DNA from: Gemmatimonadota bacterium | Lineage (GTDB): Bacteria > Gemmatimonadota > Gemmatimonadetes > Gemmatimonadales > GWC2-71-9 | Reading direction: 5' to 3' | Length of the DNA: 7,710 nucleotides | NCBI GenBank assembly: GCA_029884275.1 | Contig: JAOUIC010000066.1 | Coordinates: forward strand, 1-7,710 | In this document: piece after piece, positions 1 to 6,669 of the stretch | Layout of the letters: each line of letters begins with the position of its first letter | How positions within the stretch are numbered: position 1 is the first letter of the stretch | Notes under the pieces: model-generated | Databases searched by the model: none | What the model was told of the DNA's origin: nothing | Seen by the model: the letters and a program-made list of their open reading frames with translations, nothing else | Position numbers and translations under genes: made by a program

Positions 1-1161
1 GTGATAGGCATGGTGCATGGCGTGGATCACGCTGCCGGCGCCGAGGAACAGCAGAGCCTTGAAGAAGGCGTGGGTCACGAGGTGGAAGACGCCAGCCGTG
101 ATGGCGCCGGTGCCGACTCCGAGGAACATGTAGCCAAGCTGCGAGACGGTGGAATACGCCAGCACCTTCTTGATGTCATACTGGCGGAGCCCGATGGTGG
201 CGGCGAACAGTGCGGTCAGGGCGCCGACGCCGGCCACCACCGCCTGGCTGGTCGGCGCCAGGGCGAAGAGCACGTTGGTCCGCGCCACGAGGTACACGCC
301 GGCCGTCACCATGGTCGCGGCGTGGATCAGCGCCGAGACCGGCGTCGGGCCGGCCATGGCATCAGGAAGCCAGGTATACAGCGGAATCTGCGCCGACTTG
401 CCGGCGCAGCCGAGGAACAGGAACAGCGTGATGGCGGTGATCAGACCCCCGCCCGCCGGCAGGTGCCCGGGCGCCCGGGCGAACACCTCCAGGAAATCGA
501 AGCTCCCGAAGGCGCGCCAGATGAGGAACAGCGCCACCAGGAACCCGAAGTCCCCGACCCGGTTGACGATGAAGGCCTTCTTGCCGGCGTCGGCGTTGGC
601 CTTCTCGGTGAACCAGAAGCCGATCAGGAGATAGGAGCAGAGCCCCACCCCCTCCCAGCCGATGAACATCATCGGGAAGTTCGCCCCCAGCACCAGCACC
701 AGCATGAAGGCGACGAAGAGGTTGAGGTAGGCGAAATACCGGGCGTAGCTCGGGTCGGCCTTCATGTACCCGACGCTGAACAGGTGGATCAGGCTGCCGA
801 CCCCGGTGACCACGAGCAGCATCACCATCGAGAGCTGGTCCAGCATGAAGCTGAAATCCACCTGCAGGTTGCCGACCGGGAGCCAGCTCCACAGCGTCAC
901 GACCACCACCCGGTCCGGATTGCCGTGCCACACGCCGCTGAGCGCGACGAACGCGTGCACGGAAAGGGCGAAGGAGGCGAGCAGCACCCCCGGCCCGATG
1001 GCGGAAACCCAGGCCTTGGCCGCCGGCCGGAGGAGCGAGAGCGCGCCGTTCAGCAGGAAGCCCAGCATCGGCAGCCCGACGATGGCCGCGACCACCGGAC
1101 CGAGCGTTGGGCCCTGGTCCTCGCCGGGGCCGATCAGGGGCAACAGGTCGACGAGTGACAC
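1..1161 (-). CDS. nuoL: NADH-quinone oxidoreductase subunit L (partial, 3' end beyond the left edge)
   Basis: This is the large antiporter-like subunit at the distal end of the complex I membrane arm, which takes part in proton translocation. The frame is open from a GTG at 1161 to the window edge, giving 387 residues of a protein usually about 600-700 long; no stop is seen. Family motifs are plain: GWEGVGLCSYLLIGFW at about 169-184, GKSAQIPLYTWLPDAMAGP at 254-272, SALIHAATMVTAGVYL at 276-291 and THAFFKALLFLGAGSVIH at 363-380. By my recollection of E. coli NuoL, the functional Glu144, Lys229, His254 and Lys342 match E170, K255, H280 and K368, all with the same offset of 26. Most of the sequence is hydrophobic membrane helix. 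The GTG lies 2 nt after the nuoK stop and follows AAGGGG by 5 nt. An internal ATG at codon 32 would cut into the first membrane helix, so GTG is preferred. Function is certain; the exact start is less so. Confidence 0.96.
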   Translation of the reverse strand, partial: MSLVDLLPLIGPGEDQGPTLGPVVAAIVGLPMLGFLLNGALSLLRPAAKAWVSAIGPGVLLASFALSVHAFVALSGVWHGNPDRVVVVTLWSWLPVGNLQVDFSFMLDQLSMVMLLVVTGVGSLIHLFSVGYMKADPSYARYFAYLNLFVAFMLVLVLGANFPMMFIGWEGVGLCSYLLIGFWFTEKANADAGKKAFIVNRVGDFGFLVALFLIWRAFGSFDFLEVFARAPGHLPAGGGLITAITLFLFLGCAGKSAQIPLYTWLPDAMAGPTPVSALIHAATMVTAGVYLVARTNVLFALAPTSQAVVAGVGALTALFAATIGLRQYDIKKVLAYSTVSQLGYMFLGVGTGAITAGVFHLVTHAFFKALLFLGAGSVIHAMHHAYH

Positions 1162-1163
1162 CG

Positions 1164-1460
1164 TCACCCCTTGAGGAGGTTGATGTTCATGAGGTCCACG
1201 GTCCTGTGGTGCCGGAAGATGGCCAGGATGATCGCGAGGCCGACTGCGGCTTCGGCCGCCGCCACGGTCATGACGAAGAAGACGAAGACCTGGCCCGAGA
1301 TGCCGTGCACCTGCGACAGGGCAACAAAGCTGAGGTTCACCGCGTTGAGCATGAGCTCCACGCACATGAAGATCACGATGGCGTTGCGTCGGACCAGCAC
1401 GCCGATGACGCCGATGGTGAACAGCAGGGCGGAGACCGCCAGGGAAGGCCCGAGCAGCAT
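1164..1460 (-). CDS. nuoK: NADH-quinone oxidoreductase subunit K
   Basis: This small membrane subunit of the complex I proton-pumping arm is homologous to MrpC-type antiporter subunits and sits between NuoJ and the antiporter-like subunits. It has 98 residues, against about 100 in the family, and three hydrophobic helices at about 3-22, 27-49 and 57-82. The two conserved membrane glutamates are visible: E35 in the CVELMLNAVNLSFVA stretch and E70 in AAAEAAVGLAI, corresponding to E. coli Glu36 and Glu72. The ATG at 1460 shares its A with the TGA of nuoJ (TGATG). It is preceded by a strong GGAGG five nucleotides upstream, inside the end of nuoJ, which settles this start over the longer upstream-open frame. 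The gene stops 2 nt before the nuoL start. Confidence 0.98.
   Translation of the reverse strand: MLLGPSLAVSALLFTIGVIGVLVRRNAIVIFMCVELMLNAVNLSFVALSQVHGISGQVFVFFVMTVAAAEAAVGLAIILAIFRHHRTVDLMNINLLKG
1167..1172 (-). promoter_or_regulatory. Ribosome binding site for nuoL
   Basis: AAGGGG lies within the last codons of nuoK, five nucleotides before the GTG at 1161. Together with the nuoK stop it reads AAGGGGTGA, close to the anti-Shine-Dalgarno complement. It supports GTG as the nuoL start and coupling to nuoK translation. Confidence 0.6.
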
Positions 1461-2020
1461 CAGATCCTCCGCTTGGCGAGCACAACCGCCCCGACGATGG
1501 CCGCGAGGAGCAGGACGGAAGTGAGCTCGAAGGGGATCAGGTACTGCTCGAAGAGCGGCTTGGCGATATCCCCCGGCACCCCGCGCTCGACCGTCGCCTG
1601 GGCGGCGGACAGGGTGCTGTCGAACACCATCTCCGGGTCGGCGAGATAGGGCGACCGGGTGTATTCGAGCGCCAGCCGCTCCCGGGTGTACCCGGCCAGC
1701 GGCATGAGCTGGCTCGCCAGCACTCCCACCAGGACCACGCCGAGGAGCCACACTGGCGCCCGGCGCAGATCCGAGCCGCCCCGCCCGAGATTCAGCAGCA
1801 TGATGACGAACAGAAACAGCACCATGACGGCGCCGGCGTACACCAGGATCTGGATCGTGCCGATGAACTGTGCCTGGAGCAGGAAGAAGATCGCGGCGAG
1901 CGCGAGCATGGTATTGACCAGCCAGAAGGCGGACGCGATCGGATTCCGCATCACCACGACCAGCAGGGCGGAGACCACCGCGACCGACGCGAAGAACCAG
2001 AAGACCTGTTCGGCCATCAT
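1460..2020 (-). CDS. nuoJ: NADH-quinone oxidoreductase subunit J
   Basis: This membrane subunit of complex I belongs to the central hydrophilic axis that links quinone reduction to proton pumping. It has 186 residues, close to the roughly 165-200 usual for bacterial NuoJ. Five hydrophobic segments lie at about 5-23, 28-50, 53-77, 90-109 and 161-182. The conserved third helix has QILVYAGAVMVLFLFVIML at 57-75, with the family's Tyr at 61. The last helix follows FEQYLIPFELTSVLLLAAI at 157-175. A polar loop of about 50 residues joins helices 4 and 5. Two ATG codons stand in tandem (2020 and 2017). The first gives a 4-nt ATGA overlap with nuoI and the second a 1-nt overlap. The AAAGG upstream is 3 nt from the first and 6 nt from the second, so the second ATG (185 residues) may be the one used. 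Confidence 0.97.
   Translation of the reverse strand: MMAEQVFWFFASVAVVSALLVVVMRNPIASAFWLVNTMLALAAIFFLLQAQFIGTIQILVYAGAVMVLFLFVIMLLNLGRGGSDLRRAPVWLLGVVLVGVLASQLMPLAGYTRERLALEYTRSPYLADPEMVFDSTLSAAQATVERGVPGDIAKPLFEQYLIPFELTSVLLLAAIVGAVVLAKRRI
1466..1470 (-). promoter_or_regulatory. Ribosome binding site for nuoK
   Basis: GGAGG lies inside the 3' end of nuoJ, five nucleotides before the nuoK ATG at 1460. It is the clearest Shine-Dalgarno in the window and fixes the short 98-residue nuoK frame over the longer open frame upstream. Confidence 0.75.
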
Positions 2021-2538
2021 TCGCCTTTCGGGTCGCTGGGGTCCCAGAGCGTCGAGACGGGGTGGGTCTGCGCCGAGAGCCGCTCCAGGTCGTAGACGAA
2101 CCGGTCGCGGCTATATTCCGCGTTCTCGTAGTGCACCCCGACGTGGATGGCTTCCTCGGGGCAGACTTCCTGGCAGTAACCGCAGAAGACGCACCGGAAC
2201 TCGTCGATCTCGTAGATCAGCGGGTAGCGGTTGCCGTGCTCGTCCTCGCCGGGGACCAGCTTGATACAGTTTGCCGGGCAGATCTGGGGGCAGAGGCCGC
2301 AGGCGACGCACTTGGAGCGGCCCTGCTCGTCGGTGAGCATCCGGTGCGTGCCTCGCCAGCGCGGCGAGATGGCCCAGGCGCCGCGCTCGGGCTCGGGCGC
2401 GCTCTTTTCCTCGGGATACTGCATCGTCACCTTCGGCTCGAGCATTTTCCGGAAGGTGATCGCCAGCCCCTTGAGGGTGGCCCGCACGTAGCTGACGTTC
2501 CGGTCGGGCCGCTTCAGGACCTTTACGCCGATTGCCAT
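2017..2538 (-). CDS. nuoI: NADH-quinone oxidoreductase subunit I (two [4Fe-4S] ferredoxin-like)
   Basis: This peripheral-arm subunit carries the [4Fe-4S] clusters N6a and N6b, which pass electrons from NuoG towards N2 and the quinone site. It has 173 residues. Two ferredoxin-type motifs are intact: CVACGLCPQICP at 77-88 (Cys 77, 80, 83, 87) and CVFCGYCQEVCP at 116-127 (Cys 116, 119, 122, 126), each CxxCxxCxxxCP. The N-terminal stretch at about 17-45 (GLAITFRKMLEPKVTMQYPE) is the usual amphipathic lead-in that lies against the membrane arm. The ATG at 2538 is chosen because GAGGAG sits 3 nt upstream, overlapping the nuoH stop. The frame is open further to an ATG at 2571, but that would overlap nuoH and add 11 residues unlike the family. 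The 3' end overlaps the start of nuoJ by 4 nt. Confidence 0.98.
   Translation of the reverse strand: MAIGVKVLKRPDRNVSYVRATLKGLAITFRKMLEPKVTMQYPEEKSAPEPERGAWAISPRWRGTHRMLTDEQGRSKCVACGLCPQICPANCIKLVPGEDEHGNRYPLIYEIDEFRCVFCGYCQEVCPEEAIHVGVHYENAEYSRDRFVYDLERLSAQTHPVSTLWDPSDPKGE
2024..2028 (-). promoter_or_regulatory. Weak ribosome binding site for nuoJ
   Basis: AAAGG lies near the end of nuoI. It is 3 nt from the first nuoJ ATG (2020), which is tight, and 6 nt from the second (2017). The spacing favours the second ATG, but coupling through the ATGA overlap could allow the first. Confidence 0.4.
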
Positions 2539-2541
2539 GTT

Positions 2542-2547
2542 CTCCTC
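2542..2547 (-). promoter_or_regulatory. Ribosome binding site for nuoI
   Basis: GAGGAG overlaps the nuoH stop codon (TGAGGAG) and lies 3 nt before the nuoI ATG at 2538; counted from the GAGG core the spacing is 5 nt. It supports this ATG over the upstream one at 2571. Confidence 0.65.
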
Positions 2548-3790
2548 ACGCGGCCCGGTCCAGCCCGCCACCAGCTGCGCGCCGGCCCCGGGAGCCGCTG
2601 ATCAGGATGCCCCGGTCGAGCGAAACGAAGACGACATAGCCCAGCACCACGTTCACGGCCACGAGCACCGCCAGGCGCGCCAGCCCGCTCGCGAGCCCCA
2701 GGACGTTCTCCATCAGGTAGATCGCGATAGCGATCAGCATGACGTAGGCGAGGGAGATCGGCAGCAGCACCCGCCACCCCAGCGCCATCAGCTGGTCGTA
2801 CCGGAAGCGGGGGAGGGTCCACCGGACCCACATGAAGAAGAAGAGCCAGAAGAAGACCTTCAGGAACATCACCACGCCCGTCGCGAGGGTCTGCGCCACG
2901 CCGGGGGTCTCGTCCCAGCGGGTGAACGGAATGTCCCAGCCGCCGAAGAAGAGCGTCGTCACCATGGCCGCCACCGTCACCATGTTGGCGTACTCGGCGA
3001 TGAAGAACATCGAGAACTTCATGGCCGAATACTCGGTATGGTATCCGGCGACGAGCTCCGATTCCGCTTCCGGCATGTCGAACGGCAGCCGGTTGGTCTC
3101 GGCGAAGCCCGAGATCAGGAAGACGAAGAAGGAGAGGAAGAGGGGCAGCACGAACCAGTTGAAGCCGATCGCGTTGTCCTGCTGAACCCGGATGATCTCG
3201 CCCAGCGCCACGTTGCCGGTCAGGAGCAGCACCGGGACCAGCGAGAGGCCCATCGCGACCTCGTACGAGACCATCTGGGCGCTGGCGCGCAGCCCGCCGA
3301 GCAGGGCGTACTTGTTGTTGGATGACCACCCCGCCAGGGCGATGCCGTACACTCCCATGGAGCTGATGGCCAGCACGAAGAGGAACCCCACCGGGAGGTC
3401 CGCCACCGCCATCGGCGTCAGGGCGTCGTACGCGAAGCGGCCGAGGAGCGGCAGGGTGAAGTCAAAGGCGATCCTGAGCGGCGCGGCCCAGTGGATCACC
3501 GAGGAGAGGGTCAGCGCGGGGATGAACGCCATCGCGGGAGCGAGCATGAACAACGGCCCGCTCGCCGTGCCCGGCAGCGTCTCTTCCTTGATGATGTTCT
3601 TGAGCCCGTCCGCCGCCGGCTGCAGCAGGCCGCCGAACCCGACCCGGTTGGGGCCCAGCCGGTACTGCATCCAGGCCGACACCTTGCGCTCCATGAGGGT
3701 CAGCAGCGCGACGCCGACCAGGGTGACGGTGAAGACCACCAGCAGCTTCACCACCGAGACCAGCAGGAATCCCTTCAGCTCGGGCGTCAT
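2546..3790 (-). CDS. nuoH: NADH-quinone oxidoreductase subunit H
   Basis: This membrane subunit anchors the peripheral arm and forms much of the quinone chamber together with NuoB and NuoD. It has 414 residues. Conserved blocks are ERKVSAWMQYRLGPNRVG at 34-51, GWSSNNKYALLGGLRASAQ at 154-172 with SYEV following, and AETNRLPFDMPEAESELV at 230-247 followed by GYHTEYSAMKF. LPRFRYDQLM at 326-335 precedes the usual last helix. The family usually has eight helices and about 325-365 residues; E. coli NuoH (325) would end near residue 362 here. The sequence continues with another hydrophobic segment at about 370-392 and a basic Gly/Arg-rich tail (GSRGRRAAGG), so a ninth helix is likely. The ATG at 3790 follows the nuoG stop by 4 nt. 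An upstream in-frame ATG at 3826 would lie inside nuoG and adds Pro/Ala-rich residues unlike the family, so it is rejected. No clear Shine-Dalgarno is seen, which suggests coupling to nuoG. Confidence 0.97.
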   Translation of the reverse strand: MTPELKGFLLVSVVKLLVVFTVTLVGVALLTLMERKVSAWMQYRLGPNRVGFGGLLQPAADGLKNIIKEETLPGTASGPLFMLAPAMAFIPALTLSSVIHWAAPLRIAFDFTLPLLGRFAYDALTPMAVADLPVGFLFVLAISSMGVYGIALAGWSSNNKYALLGGLRASAQMVSYEVAMGLSLVPVLLLTGNVALGEIIRVQQDNAIGFNWFVLPLFLSFFVFLISGFAETNRLPFDMPEAESELVAGYHTEYSAMKFSMFFIAEYANMVTVAAMVTTLFFGGWDIPFTRWDETPGVAQTLATGVVMFLKVFFWLFFFMWVRWTLPRFRYDQLMALGWRVLLPISLAYVMLIAIAIYLMENVLGLASGLARLAVLVAVNVVLGYVVFVSLDRGILISGSRGRRAAGGGLDRAA

Positions 3791-3794
3791 GGCG

Positions 3795-5357
3795 TCAGAC
3801 CCGCGAGCCGGCGGCGCTGGCGCCACGGAGCATCCGACCGGTCACCCCGAGATCGGCGTAGGTCATCCCGGCGAGCCCCGTGACGGCGGCCGCGACCTGG
3901 GCGAACGCCTCCGCCGGGGTTGCCGCCGCCGCTCCCTGCACCTCGGCCGCAATCCACCACGCCGGGCGGCCCATGCCGGGCGCCGAGCGGGCCTGCTCGT
4001 AGCGCTGCACCCGGCCGTCCCGGTTGACGAACGTCCCCTGCTCTTCCGCCGTGTTGGTCACGGGAAGGACGACGCGCGCGGCGGCGAGGGCCTGGGACTC
4101 GATTGTTCCGAGCACGACCACTGCGCCCGCGCCGGCAACCACCGCGGCCTCGGCGTCGGTGAGCGCGACATCCAGCAACACCACCAGGGCCGCCTTCCCC
4201 GCAACCTTCACCGCCGGGTCCCACTCCATCGAGTAGCCCAGCAGGCGGGCCCCCTCGCCGTTGGCGGCGCGCTCCTTCCTGAGCGCCAGGTTGGGGACGC
4301 CCGCAAGCGGCGCCTCGGCGTCGGCCAGCGGCACCTGGACCGCGGCCGTCAGCGGCCGCCCCGCCAGCATGCCCTTGAGCATACCGAGCGACTCCAGCGA
4401 CGCTCCGCCCGAGGCCAGGATCACCGCGGGCCCGGCCTGTCCCACCAGCCCCCGGACCAGATCGAGCGCCTGGTCCCAGTCGGTCGCGACGTGACGATCG
4501 CCGCTGCGCACCAGGGGCGCCTCGATCCGGTCACCGCGGTTCATCCAGCGGTAGTTCATCCGCCCATGGTCGCACATGAAGTGACGGTTCACTTCCATGT
4601 TCGGCCGGGGTCGGAGCCGCACCACGGTGTTGTCCCGGGTGTCAATCATGATGTTGCATCCCTGGGAGCAGCCGGTGCAGATGCTGGCGGTCTTGTCGAG
4701 GTCCCAGGCCCTCGCCTTGTGCAGGAAGTCCTTGGAGACGAGTGAACCGACCGGGCAGAGATCCACCACGTTCCCGGCCCAGGGGTGGTCGAGCAGCTGG
4801 TCCTGGTCAATGCCGATGTACGCCCGGTCGCCCCGCTCGGAGACGTTCAGCACCGGGGTGCCCGCCACGTCATCCATGAAACGGACGCACCGGGTGCAGA
4901 GGATGCAGCGATTGGCCACGTAGAGGACGTCCGGCCCGAAGTCCTCGACCGGGTTGTACCGCTTGGCGTAGTCCCCGTAGCGGGTCCCCTCGCGGCCCTC
5001 CTGGAAGACGTAGTTCTGCAGCTCGCACTCGCCCGCCTGGTCGCAGATGGGGCAGTCGAGAGGATGGTTGATGAGGAGGAACTCGAGGACGCCGGTGCGC
5101 GCCTTCCTCGCCTGCTCGCTGTCGGTGTGGACCACCTGACCGTCGGCGACGGTGGTGACGCAGGCCGGCATCAGCTTGGGCGCCTTCTCGACCTCGACCA
5201 GGCACATGCGGCAGACCGCCGGCGAAGGCAGCGACGGGTGATAGCAGTAGTGGGGCACCAGCACGCCGGCCTGCTTGGCGGCCTCGATGATGGGGGTGCC
5301 CTTGGGCACCTGGACCACCACGCCGTCAATCGTGACGGAAACCAGATCGGAACTCAT
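3795..5357 (-). CDS. nuoG: NADH-quinone oxidoreductase subunit G, compact form with N7 ligands
   Basis: This is the large Fe-S subunit of the NADH-dehydrogenase arm. It has 520 residues, well short of about 900 in E. coli and about 780 in Thermus. The N-terminal [2Fe-2S] ferredoxin domain has Cys 38, 49, 52 and 66 (N1b). The His-Cys3 site NHPLDCPICDQAGEC gives H98, C102, C105 and C111 (N5). CILCTRC at 151-157 plus C201 (DLCPVG) gives N4. CTGCSQGC at 227-234 plus C262 gives the optional N7 site. The molybdopterin-oxidoreductase-like region begins near 280 and is much reduced. It still keeps the family stretch NTAEEQGTFVNRDGRVQRYE at 435-454. There is no sign of a frameshift: the gene closes 4 nt before nuoH, and the same frame carries recognisable motifs to within about 65 residues of the end. 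The ATG at 5357 lies 4 nt after the nuoF stop, without a clear Shine-Dalgarno. Confidence 0.97.
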   Translation of the reverse strand: MSSDLVSVTIDGVVVQVPKGTPIIEAAKQAGVLVPHYCYHPSLPSPAVCRMCLVEVEKAPKLMPACVTTVADGQVVHTDSEQARKARTGVLEFLLINHPLDCPICDQAGECELQNYVFQEGREGTRYGDYAKRYNPVEDFGPDVLYVANRCILCTRCVRFMDDVAGTPVLNVSERGDRAYIGIDQDQLLDHPWAGNVVDLCPVGSLVSKDFLHKARAWDLDKTASICTGCSQGCNIMIDTRDNTVVRLRPRPNMEVNRHFMCDHGRMNYRWMNRGDRIEAPLVRSGDRHVATDWDQALDLVRGLVGQAGPAVILASGGASLESLGMLKGMLAGRPLTAAVQVPLADAEAPLAGVPNLALRKERAANGEGARLLGYSMEWDPAVKVAGKAALVVLLDVALTDAEAAVVAGAGAVVVLGTIESQALAAARVVLPVTNTAEEQGTFVNRDGRVQRYEQARSAPGMGRPAWWIAAEVQGAAAATPAEAFAQVAAAVTGLAGMTYADLGVTGRMLRGASAAGSRV

Positions 5358-5361
5358 CGTG

Positions 5362-6669
5362 TCAGGCGGTCGCCAGGACGGGGGGCCTGGTCCGGTTGAG
5401 GTACGCCTCGAACTCGGGGCGGAACTTGGCGATGGCGCTGACCACCGGCGCAGCGCACGAGTCGCTGAGGACGCAGATGGTCTTGCCGGTCATGTTGTCG
5501 GCGAGGTCCAGCAGGAGTTCGAGGTCCTCGGGCTTGCCCTTCCCCGCCAGGATGCGCTCGAGGATCCGCGTGGTCCAGGCGGTGCCTTCGCGGCACTGGG
5601 TGCACTGGGCGCAGGATTCATGGGCGTAGAACCGCGCCAGCCGCATCACCTGGTAGACAATGTCGGTCGAGTCGTCCATGACGATCATCCCGCCGGAGCC
5701 GAGCATCGAGCCCCTGGCCGCCACCCCCTCGTAATCGAGCTGGCAATCCTCGATCTCGGCCGCGGTCAGGATCGGCACCGATGAGCCGCCCGGGATCACC
5801 GCCTTCAGGGTCCGGCCCGGCCGCATCCCGCCGCACATGCCGAAGATGAGATCCTTCATCGGCGTGCCCATCACCACTTCGTAGTTCCCCGGCCGCTGCA
5901 CGTGGCCGCACACGGAGAACAGCTTGGTGCCGGTGCTCTTGGGATTGCCGCGGCAGAGTCCCTTGTACCAGGCGCCGCCTTCCCGAATGATGTGAGGAAC
6001 CGAGCCCAGGGTCTCCACGTTGTTGATCGTGGTCGGGCAGGCCCACAGGCCGGCCTGGGCGGGGAACGGCGGCTTGATCCGGGGGTTGCCCCGCTTGCCC
6101 TCAATCGAGTTCATCATCGCGGTCTCTTCCCCGCAGATGTACGCGCCCGCTCCGCGGTGCACGATGACTTCGATCCGGCGCCCCGTGCCAAACACGTCGG
6201 CGCCCAGGGCACCCGCCCTGGTCGCCTCCTCCACCGCCTCGAGCAGGATCCGGTACTCCGCGGTGAACTCGCCGCGGATGTAGATGTAGACCCGCTCGGC
6301 GCCGATGGCGTGGGCGGCGATGGCGCAGCCCTCGAGCAGCTGATGCGGCGTCCACCGCATGATCTCCCGGTCCTTGAAGGTGCCGGGCTCGGATTCGTCG
6401 GCGTTGCAGACCAGGTAATGGGGCCGGGTGACTTCCTTCGGCATGAATGACCACTTGAGCCCGGTGGGGAAGCCGGCGCCGCCACGCCCGCGCAGGCCGG
6501 AGGCCTTCACTTCCTCGGTCACCTGGTCGCGGGTCATGCCCAGCGCCTTCCTGAGCGACTCGTAGCCGCCGCGCTTCACCCACCCCTCGTAGCTCCGGGC
6601 GCCTGGATCCCCGAAGTACTTCGAGAGCAGCGGCTGCTCGCCCGGATGGCTCGGATGCGGATACCCCAT
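5362..6669 (-). CDS. nuoF: NADH-quinone oxidoreductase subunit F (NADH/FMN-binding)
   Basis: This is the electron-entry subunit of complex I: it binds NADH and FMN and carries the [4Fe-4S] cluster N3 at the tip of the peripheral arm. It has 435 residues, the usual family length. The glycine-rich GLRGRGGAGFPTGLKW at 58-73 and CNADESEPGTFKDRE at 88-102 form the nucleotide and FMN site. GAGAYICGEETAMMNSIEGK at 173-192 is a further FMN-domain signature. An SLBB-type region follows at about 245-330. The N3 ligands are C353, C356 and C359 in ESCAQCTQCREGT, plus C399 in TICVLSD. The ATG at 6669 shares one base with the nuoE stop (TAATG), with AGGGG about 8 nt upstream. A short, partly polar N-terminal lead (residues 1-20) precedes the conserved fold. 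Confidence 0.98.
   Translation of the reverse strand: MGYPHPSHPGEQPLLSKYFGDPGARSYEGWVKRGGYESLRKALGMTRDQVTEEVKASGLRGRGGAGFPTGLKWSFMPKEVTRPHYLVCNADESEPGTFKDREIMRWTPHQLLEGCAIAAHAIGAERVYIYIRGEFTAEYRILLEAVEEATRAGALGADVFGTGRRIEVIVHRGAGAYICGEETAMMNSIEGKRGNPRIKPPFPAQAGLWACPTTINNVETLGSVPHIIREGGAWYKGLCRGNPKSTGTKLFSVCGHVQRPGNYEVVMGTPMKDLIFGMCGGMRPGRTLKAVIPGGSSVPILTAAEIEDCQLDYEGVAARGSMLGSGGMIVMDDSTDIVYQVMRLARFYAHESCAQCTQCREGTAWTTRILERILAGKGKPEDLELLLDLADNMTGKTICVLSDSCAAPVVSAIAKFRPEFEAYLNRTRPPVLATA

Noticed and set aside
1..1158. 385-residue plus-strand ORF running opposite almost the whole of nuoL
   Set aside because: Its translation is Gly/Glu/Arg/His/Gln-rich low-complexity sequence with no domain, while the minus strand encodes unmistakable NuoL. 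It is a product of high GC and codon bias opposite a hydrophobic protein.
2537..3325. 262-residue plus-strand ORF opposite nuoH, rich in Glu, His, Asp and Gln
   Set aside because: It looks like a charged low-complexity protein, but this composition is what the reverse complement of hydrophobic codons in nuoH yields. There is no independent evidence for it.
3192..4745. 517-residue plus-strand ORF opposite nuoG and nuoH
   Set aside because: It spans the junction of two well-supported minus-strand genes and has an Arg/His/Gly/Pro-rich composition typical of an antisense shadow frame, with no recognisable motif.
3795..5357. NuoG as a truncated or frameshifted pseudogene because of its short length
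   Set aside because: All Fe-S ligands are intact, the C-terminal family stretch is in the same frame, and the stop lies 4 nt before nuoH, leaving no orphaned remainder. A genuine compact form fits better.
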